DNA from: Nostoc sp. 106C | GTDB lineage: Bacteria > Cyanobacteriota > Cyanobacteriia > Cyanobacteriales > Nostocaceae | Direction: 5' to 3' | DNA length: 48,686 bases | Assembly: GCF_002154725.1 (NCBI RefSeq) | Contig: NZ_MTAW01000018.1 | Coordinates: 1 to 48,686, forward strand | In this document: piece by piece, positions 1-8,996 of the stretch | Position numbering within the stretch: position 1 is the stretch's first letter | Layout of the letters: the number at the start of each line of letters is the position of its first letter | Position numbers and translations under genes: made by a program | Notes under the pieces: model-generated | The model's input: the letters and a program-made list of their open reading frames with translations, nothing else | Told to the model about the DNA's origin: nothing | The model's database searches: none

Positions 1-92
1 TCGTTGATATTTATTCCTTCTTTATCTGTATCACAGTTTTAGTGAATTGGTATTACTGGGATGCGATCGCACTATGAGTAAGAAAATTTTTT

Positions 93-422
93 ATGCGACA
101 GGCAGAAATTAACGATATATCGGCACATATCTCTCTAGTTGCTTCTGAAAAAGACTTGCTAGGACACGCCAGCTTCGCTAAGTATCCATTTGCAAAATGA
201 CCTTTCTGAAGGTTTTGTGATTGCAGTTTACGGCTCGTGGAACTCTGGCAAATCCACACTATCGAACTTTTTAGTTCATTTCTAAAACAGCAAAAAAGTA
301 GATATGAGCTACATAAATCTAATTTGGTAGAGCGATGGCTAGTGAACCCAAAACACCTTAAAGAATTGGAAGAAACTATTGCCAAATTTGATGTAAAACA
401 CGATTTTCAGAATAAAGAATAG
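93..422 (+). pseudogene. KAP-family P-loop NTPase remnant (frameshifted)
   Basis: From the ATG at 93 one frame reads into a KAP-like N-terminus (SEKDLLGHASFAKY) and stops at 198. A second frame, open from about 190 to the stop at 283, carries LSEGFVIAVYGSWNSGKST, a Walker A motif typical of KAP NTPases. A third frame continues with a charged segment to 422. The pieces follow each other in order, so at least one frameshift and loss of the rest of the gene explain them best. KAP NTPases are often found in phage-defence or membrane-associated modules. The N-terminal part and P-loop are convincing; the segment after 285 may belong to something else. Confidence 0.55.
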
Positions 423-435
423 GAAGTAATTGATA

Positions 436-615
436 GTGGCACAGCAAGAATCTACCAATTCTCTGAATCAACTATTTAAAAGTATTAATGCTTGGATAAA
501 CTTATCTAAGGCTAGCTTTGACTATCAGTTAGTGCTAGCTGATATTTGGGTTAAAGCATTTGCACAAGTAATTCAGGAGTTGATATCTGAGCCAATTAAA
601 GGTGAGAAGTTATAA
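436..615 (+). pseudogene. Fragment resembling PHA synthase subunit PhaE
   Basis: A short open frame starts at GTG 436 (TTG 430 is also possible) and encodes about 59 residues. Its second half, FDYQLVLADIWVKAFAQVIQ, resembles from memory the middle of cyanobacterial class III polyhydroxyalkanoate synthase subunit PhaE. A full PhaE is several times longer. The frame ends where a different gene remnant begins, so I read it as a truncated leftover. The family assignment is tentative. Confidence 0.35.
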
Positions 616-836
616 CAAGTAAAGATCGCCTATTTCCTGAATTTCAAGGACAGGATCTCAAATCACGCGGGGCTGCTCGCCTTGAGCATCGTGCCCATTA
701 TGGCGCAACGGTTGAGGGTCTGCCATCTCAGGCGCAAGGATTGCGAGTGGAAGGAAGAGCGATTGCACTCATCACTATCGGTGGTAACGATCTACTAAGC
801 GGCTTAATTCGCGATTCAGGTGTAGGAATGGCTTGA
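615..836 (+). pseudogene. SGNH/GDSL hydrolase fragment
   Basis: The frame from 615 to the TGA at 834-836 encodes about 73 residues with no start codon. It contains RLFPEFQGQDL and RAIALITIGGNDLLSG, the second matching the block III region (GGND) of SGNH/GDSL esterases. The N-terminal GDSL serine block and the C-terminal Asp-His block are absent, so it cannot be active. It abuts the PhaE-like fragment, giving three unrelated gene remnants within 750 bases. Confidence 0.5.
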
Positions 837-857
837 ATATGCTTACAGGATGAGCAT

Positions 858-890
858 CTTGCCCGTCCGAAAAAATTACGGATGGGCAAG
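858..890. repeat. Hairpin downstream of the cytochrome operon
   Basis: Two 12-nt arms (CTTGCCCGTCCG and CGGATGGGCAAG) pair with one G-T mismatch around a short A-rich loop. The hairpin lies just past the end of the minus-strand gene at 909 and could act as its terminator, though there is no clear T-run. It may equally be a dispersed cyanobacterial palindrome. Confidence 0.4.
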
Positions 891-908
891 AAAGAGACCC
901 AAAGTTAA

Positions 909-1148
909 TTATTGGTGGGTTTTAATTTCCTGGAGTAACGCCTCATCAGAGTATTCTTTTTCCCAGTCGCCTTGTAACTTCAGCCGCACAGACTGTGCGC
1001 CGCCGCTAGGAGTGCAGACAACCCAGTAAGTATCTGGTTCTCCTTTAACTTGAGCTGCATCTTGAGCTTCCGAATTATCAGATAGTCCGGAAAATGCTTG
1101 CAGACAGCTCCATGTAATGCCATCGGTATCTTTAACTTCTCTTTCCAT
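909..1148 (-). CDS. Small conserved-type hypothetical protein
   Basis: Encodes 79 residues, acidic and soluble, with no signal peptide or membrane segment. I do not recognise a named domain. It starts at an ATG 11 bases after the cytochrome stop codon on the same strand, so it is probably cotranscribed with that gene. The composition looks like a genuine protein, with a compact segment around YWVVCTPSGGAQSVRLKLQG. Function unknown. Confidence 0.65.
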   Translation of the reverse strand: MEREVKDTDGITWSCLQAFSGLSDNSEAQDAAQVKGEPDTYWVVCTPSGGAQSVRLKLQGDWEKEYSDEALLQEIKTHQ

Positions 1149-1159
1149 GTCTGTTTGAT

Positions 1160-3223
1160 TTAACGTGAACTGGGTAAAACTTCTGGCTGATCGTCTAAAC
1201 TTAAGAGAAATTGAATTAAATCTGTCTGTTCTTCAGTGGTAAAGCCAGCTTTTGTATCTACCCAATAAGCGTGTCCACTACCGTCTACATTTGATTTTTT
1301 CAAATCTGGATGAGCTTGGTTTGCTGCAACTGTCGCTTCCCGAAGATTGCGGTCAACTAACACACGTAAGCTTGCTTCTGGATTGGGTAAAATATTTTGC
1401 ATTAATGTACCCGCCATACCAATCTGTTCAGGATTTGCTACTACAAAATGTCCGTCCTGTTCATCTTGCTTGAGTGCTGAGGCACTAGCAGCCACGCCAC
1501 CATCATGTAAATAAGGTGCAGTTAGATATAACCCAATCAAGCTTGGTACTTTATAACCACCTGCGGGATTGTTAATAGCAAAAGCTAACTGTTGTGCTTT
1601 TAGCGGCGTAATATCTGTAGGAACTTCTAACACCGGAGGGTTAGGTGGTAAGGGAACAGAGATGCTATTGGGGTAGGTTTGAGGTGTAGTGAAGTTATTT
1701 GCAAATGCTGCTAGTGTGGGAGCACGTGATGGTTGAGTCCCAATCTCGTTTTGAGCAATCACATCATGATTAGTAAAGTAGCGTCCACTATGACACTCAA
1801 TGCAGCCAGCGCGAGTAAATACAGCCGCACCTTTTTCTAAAGAAGTTACATCACTCACTTGAATGGGTGGTGGTGCTAGAGTATTCTGCCAAGCAGACAT
1901 TCCATTGAGTTGTTCGCCAACAGGTAAACCAGGAGAAGATGCCATTAATCCATCCAACATAAACGGCGAACCTTTGGGATATCCAGGCATCCGAATCACT
2001 TCATTAATTGCAGGTTCTCCAGGTGTGGGGTCGATTTTATCGAAAAATTCTGATGGTTTTGCACCTTCAGGCAACCTAAAATCTGGGTTTGCGGCATTTT
2101 GCAGAATTACACCTAAATAAGTTTCTTTATCAATTCCCAATAAAGCTTGACTCCCATCAGCGCCATTTGTCCCATCTGAATTAGTGGCGTGGACGTTGCT
2201 ATTTAAGGTAGTCAAACCATGAAACCAACCGATTGCTGAATGACCACTCCAACCATAAGGCCAAGCATCAAAAGTATAAGATGAAGGAATTTGTGAGGGA
2301 TTATTTACTAGAGTGCCAGTAGAATCAAAGTTTCCTGGCGGCCAAGTTAGTAATTTGGCATCAACAGCATCCTCCAAAGCTTTGGCATCTGGTAAGCGCG
2401 ACTCTGCACCATCAGCGTTGATATAACTATGTTCTCTCAATGGAAATTGGGTAGGATTAACATCTGTTTGGCGAAACATGGCTGCGGAATTAGTTGCAAA
2501 TGCCAGAACTAAACCTGTATTCACGTCATTGTTTGGTGCGCCTTCGAGGATGCGTCCGGTTTTATCATCAACTGTAGCGTGACATAAAGCGCAGGTAATC
2601 CCAAATCTCAGCTTACCTTTAGTGAAGCTGGCACGCATACCCAGTGGTACAACCGAATTGGCGGGTACGTCTAAGCCTGTATTTAACAATGTGCCAGCTT
2701 TAAAAGTGCGTCCACCAATGGTCACATCTTCATTGATGGGAATTTGGAGGTTAGTTGTATGCTTACCACCAAGTTTTGCGATCGCCTGACCCACGGTGAC
2801 CAGATTAATCGGGCCGTTCAATGCTCCCACAACATCAGTTTGAAAAATTTCATTACCAAAAGTGTCTGAGTAAAAAGCATCCCGTCCTAGCTTTAAAGTT
2901 TCCTCAGTCACAGCAAACGCCCCATTTTCTCTTGACAGTTGTTTGCGCCCTGCTTCTGTTTCTAGTAAGCGTGTTGCCTCTTCTTTGTTAATCGCGTATC
3001 CCAAAATATCATAATCACCAACTTCTTGAGGCGCCGCCTGTGTCACAGGTGTAAAAGTTTTATCTAGACTAGGAGTTTTACCTAAAACAATTTCTAGCCT
3101 GTAAGCGAAAAAACTCACAATAACCACTAAAAATAATAATATGCCAATAGTTCGCCATCTATTTTTTTGAGGTTCTATTTTAGGAATATTGACATCTTTA
3201 CTGATACCTGGGTCAGTTTTCAT
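1160..3223 (-). CDS. Membrane-anchored di-haem cytochrome c (RoxA/CcP-like)
   Basis: A 687-residue protein starting at ATG 3223 (MKTDPGISKD). The open frame extends further upstream, but that part reads as non-coding. One N-terminal membrane segment (about residues 20-45) anchors it, with the rest predicted on the periplasmic or lumenal side. Two haem c sites are visible: CALCH near residue 211 and CIECH near residue 474. The C-terminal half has VPSLIGLYLTAPYLHDGG, typical of the second haem domain of CcP/MauG-type and RoxA-type di-haem proteins. The length is also closer to RoxA-like enzymes than to classical cytochrome c peroxidase (about 330 aa). The substrate is unknown; an oxidase/peroxidase role is inference. 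It probably forms an operon with the small gene downstream. Confidence 0.8.
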   Translation of the reverse strand: MKTDPGISKDVNIPKIEPQKNRWRTIGILLFLVVIVSFFAYRLEIVLGKTPSLDKTFTPVTQAAPQEVGDYDILGYAINKEEATRLLETEAGRKQLSRENGAFAVTEETLKLGRDAFYSDTFGNEIFQTDVVGALNGPINLVTVGQAIAKLGGKHTTNLQIPINEDVTIGGRTFKAGTLLNTGLDVPANSVVPLGMRASFTKGKLRFGITCALCHATVDDKTGRILEGAPNNDVNTGLVLAFATNSAAMFRQTDVNPTQFPLREHSYINADGAESRLPDAKALEDAVDAKLLTWPPGNFDSTGTLVNNPSQIPSSYTFDAWPYGWSGHSAIGWFHGLTTLNSNVHATNSDGTNGADGSQALLGIDKETYLGVILQNAANPDFRLPEGAKPSEFFDKIDPTPGEPAINEVIRMPGYPKGSPFMLDGLMASSPGLPVGEQLNGMSAWQNTLAPPPIQVSDVTSLEKGAAVFTRAGCIECHSGRYFTNHDVIAQNEIGTQPSRAPTLAAFANNFTTPQTYPNSISVPLPPNPPVLEVPTDITPLKAQQLAFAINNPAGGYKVPSLIGLYLTAPYLHDGGVAASASALKQDEQDGHFVVANPEQIGMAGTLMQNILPNPEASLRVLVDRNLREATVAANQAHPDLKKSNVDGSGHAYWVDTKAGFTTEEQTDLIQFLLSLDDQPEVLPSSR

Positions 3224-3373
3224 AATTTCGATGTTACAGATGAAACACTTACCGAAGAAAGGCAGAGGGCAGAAGGAAGAAAATATAATTTTTGCTCTGT
3301 GCCAAAAGGGTTTAGAGCAAATAAATTTATTTATGAAAAAAGAAAAAATATATATTCCATCGAGTAGGCGCAA

Positions 3374-4005
3374 GAAATACTACGTCCCTATTGAATCTCG
3401 TAAATTTATTTATAAGGTTTCCCTTTTGCCTCCTGCCTCCTGCCTTCTCAACTTGATACAAGTCACATTTAAGCGGAGCATTAAATTAAAAACCTCATCC
3501 TTATAGCCGATTTCATCCTTAATCAGGGAATGATTTCGCTGAAAAAACATCTAATCTTAGTTCGATCGCCATTTATTACTACTTAATTCTGCACTCAGCT
3601 ACCTGAGCTTGCCCTTAGCTGTCTAATATCACTTTTGCTATTGCTATTGTTCAGGGGATGATCTGAAATCCTAAATTTATATAATTAACGGCTGAAACTA
3701 GTGAATTATTATTATCGTTGAGATTTAATTATACTTATACCTTTATTAAGCTGATATGTAATCTACACATCAAGCCTGCTTAATATAAAAGGTTTGTATT
3801 CTGCTGTAAATTTGAAATAGCAAACTCAAGAATAAGAAGATAAATGTATTTTTAGGGCTTGTTTTTGCCTAGTATTTAGGTAAATTATCAATATACTTAA
3901 AGAATCAGAATTAATATTGGTTTTCACGATTTCAAGGATTAAAAATATTCTTTTGAGGTGATGAAAAATGACACCTGTTTCGGATATTCAACTTTCCGAG
4001 TTTAT
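3374..4005. other. Intergenic region, no gene seen
   Basis: About 630 bases between the divergent cytochrome and sugar-transporter genes. It is AT-rich with stops in all frames and contains a short CCTCCTGCCTCCTGCCTT low-complexity patch near 3427, common in Nostocalean intergenic DNA. Promoters of both flanking genes must lie here, but I cannot place them with confidence. A GAGG element at 3954 precedes the transporter start region. Confidence 0.5.
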
Positions 4006-4962
4006 ATGTCAAGGTTTTTAGTATTTAGCGTCTATGTTGCGATTACCATAGCGGCTTTATCGCTAGTTGGCTGCGTACGTGAGAAAACGAAAAAGATTGT
4101 CGGATTTTCGCAAACCGAGAACATCGGCCCGTGGCGCGTTGCGGAAACGAATAGTATCAAGGCTGAAGCCGCCAAGCGTCAGGAAACTTACGACTTCTTG
4201 ATGACGGACGCGCAAGGGCAGACATCGAAGCAGTTTTCTGACATTGAGGATTTGATTGCACGACAAGTTGATGCCATATTCCTCGTACCACGGGAGTATG
4301 AAGGCCTCACACCAGCGTTGGAGGCTGCGAGAGCCGCAAAAATTCCGGTGTTTCTCATTGATCGTGAAGCTGCGGGAAAACCAGGCGAGGACTTCGTAAG
4401 TTTTCTGGGGTCGGATTTTATCGCCCAAGGCCGCCGTGTTGGCGAATGGCTCGCCAAGGCGACCGATGGTAAGGCAGCTATTGTGGAACTTACAGGAACG
4501 GCAGGTTCATCGGTTGCAATTGAGCGGGCTAAGGGGTTTCGTAATGCGATCGCCAATTATCCCAACATGAAGATTATCGCCTCGCAGACAGCAGATTTTT
4601 CCCGGGCTGCGGCCCAGCGTGTTATGGAAAACATCATTCAAGCTAAGGGTTCTGAGATTACCGCAGTGTATGCTCACAATGACGAAATGGCATTGGGTGC
4701 AATCCAAGCTATCAAGTCCGCAGGTATGAAGCCGGGTAAGGATGTCATCATCGGTTCAATTGACGGTCAGAAAACTGCGCTGGAAGCGATTATCCGGGGT
4801 GAGCTTGGTGTGAGCGTCGAGTCAAACCCGCGTTTTGGCCCGCTTGTTTTCGCTACGCTGGAGAAGTATGTTGCTGGTGAAAAAATTCCACCGCGAATCA
4901 TTCTCAAGGACAGACTTTTTGACGCAACAAATGCCAAGGATTTTGTGAATGAAGCATATTAA
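4006..4962 (+). CDS. ytfQ: Sugar ABC transporter substrate-binding lipoprotein (YtfQ-like)
   Basis: Periplasmic-binding-protein family 1, closest in pattern to YtfQ, the galactofuranose-binding protein of E. coli. Family-type blocks seen include GFSQTENIGPWRVAETNSIK, RQVDAIFLVP, PVFLIDREA, SFLGSDFIAQGRR and GTAGSSVAIERAKGF, then VYAHNDEMALGAIQAIK and IGSIDGQK. The start at 4006 gives a lipoprotein signal (MSRFLVFSVY..., lipobox LVGC) and 318 residues, which I recall as the E. coli YtfQ length; in-frame starts at 3958 (GTG) and 3961 (ATG) sit closer to a GAGG element and would add 15-16 residues. It is followed by its ATPase and two permeases. Base composition is more GC-rich than the neighbours, hinting at transfer. 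Confidence 0.85.
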   Translation: MSRFLVFSVYVAITIAALSLVGCVREKTKKIVGFSQTENIGPWRVAETNSIKAEAAKRQETYDFLMTDAQGQTSKQFSDIEDLIARQVDAIFLVPREYEGLTPALEAARAAKIPVFLIDREAAGKPGEDFVSFLGSDFIAQGRRVGEWLAKATDGKAAIVELTGTAGSSVAIERAKGFRNAIANYPNMKIIASQTADFSRAAAQRVMENIIQAKGSEITAVYAHNDEMALGAIQAIKSAGMKPGKDVIIGSIDGQKTALEAIIRGELGVSVESNPRFGPLVFATLEKYVAGEKIPPRIILKDRLFDATNAKDFVNEAY

Positions 4963-5165
4963 GTAGAGCGATGCAATTTAAAGATAGCTGGTGTTCGCGT
5001 AGCGTCTCCGATAGGAGAGGGCAGTCATTAGTCATTTGTCATTTGTAAGGGTTTCAAGCGTATTTACGTAAAGTACATTGTTGGATGCAATTAGTGAAGT
5101 CTTACAGAATCTAGGTTTTAGAGTTTGAATCTCTGGCGAAATTTTCAACAATTGGTATAAAGCCG
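4963..5165. repeat. Spacer with Nostocalean palindromic repeat
   Basis: The spacer between the binding-protein and ATPase genes contains TTCGCGTAGCGTCTCC followed by a GATAGGAGA arm near 4992-5020, a familiar dispersed palindrome of Nostocales. CATTAGTCATTTGTCATTTG follows at about 5026-5047. The 203-base gap with repeats may uncouple expression of the two genes. Confidence 0.5.
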
Positions 5166-6719
5166 ATGAATCAGGGTACTCGAACTGTCCTCCACATGAC
5201 GGACATTAAGAAAAGTTTTTCCGGTGTGCCAGCGCTCTGGGGCGTTGATTTTGAACTAAAGGCTGGGGAAATCCATGCGCTGGTTGGTGAAAACGGTGCT
5301 GGCAAATCAACGCTAATCAAGATTATGACGGGAGCTTATCGGCGGGACTCAGGCGTTATAGACTATGAAAATAATTCTGTTGCATTCCAGAACCCGACCG
5401 AAGCTCAGGCAGTAGGCATTGTAGCCGTTTACCAAGAGATTCAGCTTGTGGGTTTCCGCACCGTTGCCGAAAATATTTTTCTCGGTAGAGAGCCGCATCG
5501 CTTTGGCATCGTTGACAGACAGTGCATGAACGCTCTTGCGACCGAGATTTTAGAGCGCTTGGGGTTAGATATCGATCCGCGATCGCTTGTGAGTTCGCTT
5601 AATATTGCGCATCGGCAGATGGTGGCGATCGCCCGTGCTATATCTTTTGGGGCGCGGGTGCTGATTCTCGATGAACCGACGAGTTCGCTAACGGAAACTG
5701 AGGTTGCTGTTCTATTTAACGTTATGCGTCGTCTGAAGTTGGAAGGAACAGCCATCGTCTACGTCAGCCACCGTTTTGAAGAACTTTATGCCGTGTGCGA
5801 TCACGTGACGGTTTTGCGTGATGGACGCAACATCGTAACGCAGCCGCTAACCACCCTCAATCGTCTGGATCTCGTCTGTTATATGCTGGGTCGCCAGCCT
5901 GATGAGGTGAGCAAAGGAGTCACGGCGTTTGCAGAGCGATCGCAAAACGCCGCAGGTCAGCCAGTGCTACTCCAGGCGGAAGCCCTGAAATATCAAAACC
6001 GACTCGCTGGTGTCTCAATTGAAGTGCGACATGGTGAAATCGTTGGGCTGGCGGGTTTGCTCGGTTCTGGTCGCAGCGAAACGGCGCGTGCTGTATTTGG
6101 CGCTGAACCACTCGACGCTGGAACTGTAAAACTCGAAGGTAGCCTTCTAAAAGTGCATAGTCCCCATGATGCCATCAACGCAGGAATGGCTTTCCTTTCC
6201 GAAGACCGTAAGGCTGATGGTATCATTCCTGAACTTTCGGTGCGCGAAAACCTCACACTCGCTGCTCTACCATCCTTGACGCGATGGGGTATCGTTTCCA
6301 AAAAACGACAAGGCGAACTCGTCAACCGTTTTATGCAGCGTCTTGGTATCAAAGCTGCCAGCGCCGAGCAGAAGATTCACGAACTATCGGGGGGTAATCA
6401 GCAGAAGGTGCTTCTGGCGCGATGGCTGTGCAAGAATACGAAACTGCTTCTCCTCGATGAACCGACCCGCGGTATTGACGTTGGGGCAAAAAGCGAGATT
6501 CAGCGACTAATTGCTGAACTCGCAGAGCAAGGGCTGGGAGTGCTGATGATTTCCTCGGAAGTGGAAGAACTCGTTGAAGGCTCACAACGTGTCGTGGTTC
6601 TGCGTGATGGGCAGTCAGTTGCAGAACTCAGTGGCGAGCAGAAGAACATCAAAGCAATTCTGCACGCTATGGCGGAAGGTGCAGATGCCAAGGAAGAGCA
6701 AGACGCAAATGAATATTAA
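5166..6719 (+). CDS. ytfR: Sugar ABC transporter ATP-binding protein (YtfR-like)
   Basis: A 517-residue tandem ABC ATPase of the carbohydrate-uptake CUT2 type. NBD1 has Walker A GENGAGKST, a degenerate signature (LNIAHRQMVAIARA) and Walker B VLILDEPTSSL. NBD2 has a degenerate Walker A (GLLGSGRSETA), a good signature LSGGNQQKVLLARW and Walker B LLLLDEPTRGIDVGAK. One canonical and one degenerate site is normal for RbsA/MglA/YtfR proteins. It powers sugar import with the two permeases encoded directly downstream. The stop codon overlaps the start of the next gene by 11 bases, so translation is coupled. ATG 5196 (MTDIKKSF) is a possible alternative start. Confidence 0.88.
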   Translation: MNQGTRTVLHMTDIKKSFSGVPALWGVDFELKAGEIHALVGENGAGKSTLIKIMTGAYRRDSGVIDYENNSVAFQNPTEAQAVGIVAVYQEIQLVGFRTVAENIFLGREPHRFGIVDRQCMNALATEILERLGLDIDPRSLVSSLNIAHRQMVAIARAISFGARVLILDEPTSSLTETEVAVLFNVMRRLKLEGTAIVYVSHRFEELYAVCDHVTVLRDGRNIVTQPLTTLNRLDLVCYMLGRQPDEVSKGVTAFAERSQNAAGQPVLLQAEALKYQNRLAGVSIEVRHGEIVGLAGLLGSGRSETARAVFGAEPLDAGTVKLEGSLLKVHSPHDAINAGMAFLSEDRKADGIIPELSVRENLTLAALPSLTRWGIVSKKRQGELVNRFMQRLGIKAASAEQKIHELSGGNQQKVLLARWLCKNTKLLLLDEPTRGIDVGAKSEIQRLIAELAEQGLGVLMISSEVEELVEGSQRVVVLRDGQSVAELSGEQKNIKAILHAMAEGADAKEEQDANEY

Positions 6720-7656
6720 GAAGCTCGGTTTATCTTGGGGAACTCTGTGGAACCCAAACTTCGGCGCACCTGCGGCGCTCCTGATTCTTTATGTTGCGAA
6801 CGCCTTGTTTACTCCGCGTTTCGCTACCTTTAGCAACACCTTAAATATGTTGCTTCAGGTGTCTACGACAATGATCGTTGCCGTTGGGATGACGTTTGTC
6901 ATTGCTTCACGGGGTATTGACCTCACGGTTGGTTCCACTATGGCATTGGTTTCAATTATTGTGGCATTGCTGATTAAGTATGGCATGGCGATCGCTCTTA
7001 TAGCTGCTTTAGGAAGTGCCCTGTTAATTGGTATTCTCAACAGCTATCTGATCGCCCGACTGAAACTTGAGCCTTTAATTACCACCTTGGCGGCTTTGAT
7101 TGTGTGGCGAGGAATTGCTCAGGTAATCGGGGATGGCGAGATTGTTCCCTTTGCCCATCCCACCTTTGAAGCCTTGGGTAAGGGTTATATCGGCCCTATT
7201 CCCATTCAGGTTGCGATCGCCACAGTTGTAATTGCAGCCGCATTCTTCTGTATCCGCTCGACAATTTTTGGGCGTTATATCGTTGCAGTTGGTGGCAACG
7301 AACAGGCTGCACGGTTGGCGGGTATTCGTGCGGAGCGTGTGAAATCTATCGTCTATATCATTAGCGCTCTACTGGCTGGGTTAGCTGGACTGATCGAGAC
7401 AGCAAGGCTGGCGATGGGCGATCCGAGCAAAATTGGTGTCAACGCCGAATTCGATGCGATCGCGGCTGTGGTTGTTGGTGGTACACCCTTCTCTGGTGGT
7501 CGTGCAAATGTGCTGGGAACTGTTGTCGGAGCCTTAATTATGCAGGTAATTTCTACCAGTTTCAATATGCTGTTAATTCCCTTCACCTGGTCATTAGTTT
7601 TGAAATCTGTAATTATTCTTTTTGCTGTTGTTCTACAGCGCCCAAGGGAGGTCTAA
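6709..7656 (+). CDS. ytfT: Sugar ABC transporter permease (YtfT-like)
   Basis: A 315-residue hydrophobic inner-membrane protein of the BPD_transp_2 family (RbsC/YtfT/YjfF). The start MNIKKLGLSW at 6709 overlaps the end of the ATPase gene. Family motifs are VAVGMTFVIASRGIDLTVGS in the first half and EFDAIAAVVVGGTPFSGGRAN near the end, which contacts the ATPase. Multiple membrane segments span nearly the whole length. It forms the translocation channel together with the next permease. Confidence 0.87.
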   Translation: MNIKKLGLSWGTLWNPNFGAPAALLILYVANALFTPRFATFSNTLNMLLQVSTTMIVAVGMTFVIASRGIDLTVGSTMALVSIIVALLIKYGMAIALIAALGSALLIGILNSYLIARLKLEPLITTLAALIVWRGIAQVIGDGEIVPFAHPTFEALGKGYIGPIPIQVAIATVVIAAAFFCIRSTIFGRYIVAVGGNEQAARLAGIRAERVKSIVYIISALLAGLAGLIETARLAMGDPSKIGVNAEFDAIAAVVVGGTPFSGGRANVLGTVVGALIMQVISTSFNMLLIPFTWSLVLKSVIILFAVVLQRPREV

Positions 7657-7660
7657 CGGG

Positions 7661-8626
7661 ATGGCTGCCACCAGGATTGCCCTTATCGGTACGCGCGTGG
7701 CGAGAGTACTTACCTCCCAGGGCGCGCTACTGTTGCTTTTTTGTTTAGCTCTGTTTGCATCCTTGCGTTATGAAACCTTTCTGACACCGCTTAACCTGAT
7801 GAACATTATGCGGCAGAACAGTATGCTGGCGATCGTGGCGCTGGGCATGACGGTTGTGATTTTGAGTGGAGGAATCGATTTATCTGTAGGTGGGCTGGTG
7901 GCTTTAGGCGGTGTCGTTGCTGCCATGCTGGCGGGACAAGGAAGCATTATAGCAATCGTCGGCGGTATTGCCAGCACCACCTTACTCGGTGTCGTTAATG
8001 GTCTTCTCGTGTCCCGCGCCAGAATCCAGCCGTTTGTGGTGACGTTATTCACCGCAAGTGCGGCGCGGGGACTGGCATTGAGCATCACCGGGGAGAGGTC
8101 GATTGCAGTATCATCGACAGTATCAGGGCTGGTTTGGCTGGGTAGGGGGTTCATTGGCCCGGTTCCTGTCCCAGTGCTTTTAGTTGCGCTGTTATATTAT
8201 GCAACTTGGTTTATGCTGCACAAAAGTTTATTAGGCTTGCACATATTCGCTGTTGGTGACAACGAAGAGTCCTCCCGACTCATGGGCGTGAGTCCAGATC
8301 GGGTAAAACTTGCAGTCTACACAATTAGCGGTCTGCTTTCTGGGCTGGCTGGTGTGATTCTCGCAGGTCGTTTAGGGGCGGGTCAACCTGTGGCCGCCTT
8401 TGGCTGGGAAACCGATGCGATCGCTGCGGCTGTCATGGGAGGAACGTTTCTTGGTGGGGGACAGGGAAACGTGTTTCCGACGCTTGCTGGTGTGCTTTTG
8501 CTCGGAATGATGTACAACTTGCTGAATCTTGAGGGAACTATTACCCCGTGGTGGCAGCTTGTCCTTCGGGGCGGTTTCCTGCTTCTGGTTGTCATCTTCC
8601 AGCAGCGCATCGCACAGAGGGCTTAA
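7661..8626 (+). CDS. yjfF: Sugar ABC transporter permease (YjfF-like)
   Basis: A 321-residue second permease of the same family. The start at ATG 7661 has a good GGGAGG ribosome site 8-13 bases upstream, and the gene begins 4 bases after the previous stop. Motifs VALGMTVVILSGGIDLSVGG and AAVMGGTFLGGGQGN match the family. Gene order binding protein, ATPase, YtfT, YjfF is that of the E. coli galactofuranose importer, so furanose-form sugars are the likeliest substrates; this is inferred from family and order only. Confidence 0.87.
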   Translation: MAATRIALIGTRVARVLTSQGALLLLFCLALFASLRYETFLTPLNLMNIMRQNSMLAIVALGMTVVILSGGIDLSVGGLVALGGVVAAMLAGQGSIIAIVGGIASTTLLGVVNGLLVSRARIQPFVVTLFTASAARGLALSITGERSIAVSSTVSGLVWLGRGFIGPVPVPVLLVALLYYATWFMLHKSLLGLHIFAVGDNEESSRLMGVSPDRVKLAVYTISGLLSGLAGVILAGRLGAGQPVAAFGWETDAIAAAVMGGTFLGGGQGNVFPTLAGVLLLGMMYNLLNLEGTITPWWQLVLRGGFLLLVVIFQQRIAQRA

Positions 8627-8629
8627 GGG

Positions 8630-8910
8630 ATTTCTTCCCGGCTTAAAGCAACTGGCGTTGCGTGGTGAGGCAATGCGGTCTTGGGGGTTCGCCCCCAATC
8701 CCCAGAGGGGACCCCGAGTCCCCCATGAGCAATTGCCGAAAGGGTTTCCCGACTTGAGCAAACTTTTCAAGACAGATTTTGGAGCCACTGCGTTGCGCGG
8801 GTTCCCAAGGCACTCCGTTGGGCGGCTCCGCCGACTTGTAGACACCCGGAGGGTGGCTTCCCGCAGGGTAGGAAGTGCCGCCGCGTTGTAGCAAGTGGCG
8901 TGATTGTGAA
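8630..8910. repeat. GC-rich dispersed repeat block
   Basis: A GC-rich block containing GGGGGTTCGCCCCCAATCCC, GTTGCGCGGGTTCCC, GGCGGCTCCGCCGAC and an ACCCGGAGGGTGGCTTCCC segment. These short palindromes belong to the dispersed repeat families of Nostocalean genomes. Open frames across it on both strands are chance consequences of its composition. The rest of the gap to 8996 is AT-rich and should hold the promoter of the haemagglutinin gene. Confidence 0.65.
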
Positions 8911-8996
8911 ACATCTATTGGATAAGCGTTTTAGATTTCCATCTGTCGCTATTATTTTTCAAATTGGTATAATTGATATTAGGCGTAATTTCTCAA

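Noticed and set aside
8529-8914. Open frames on both strands after the YjfF gene
   Set aside because: They run through GC-rich palindromic repeats, which create chance ORFs on both strands.
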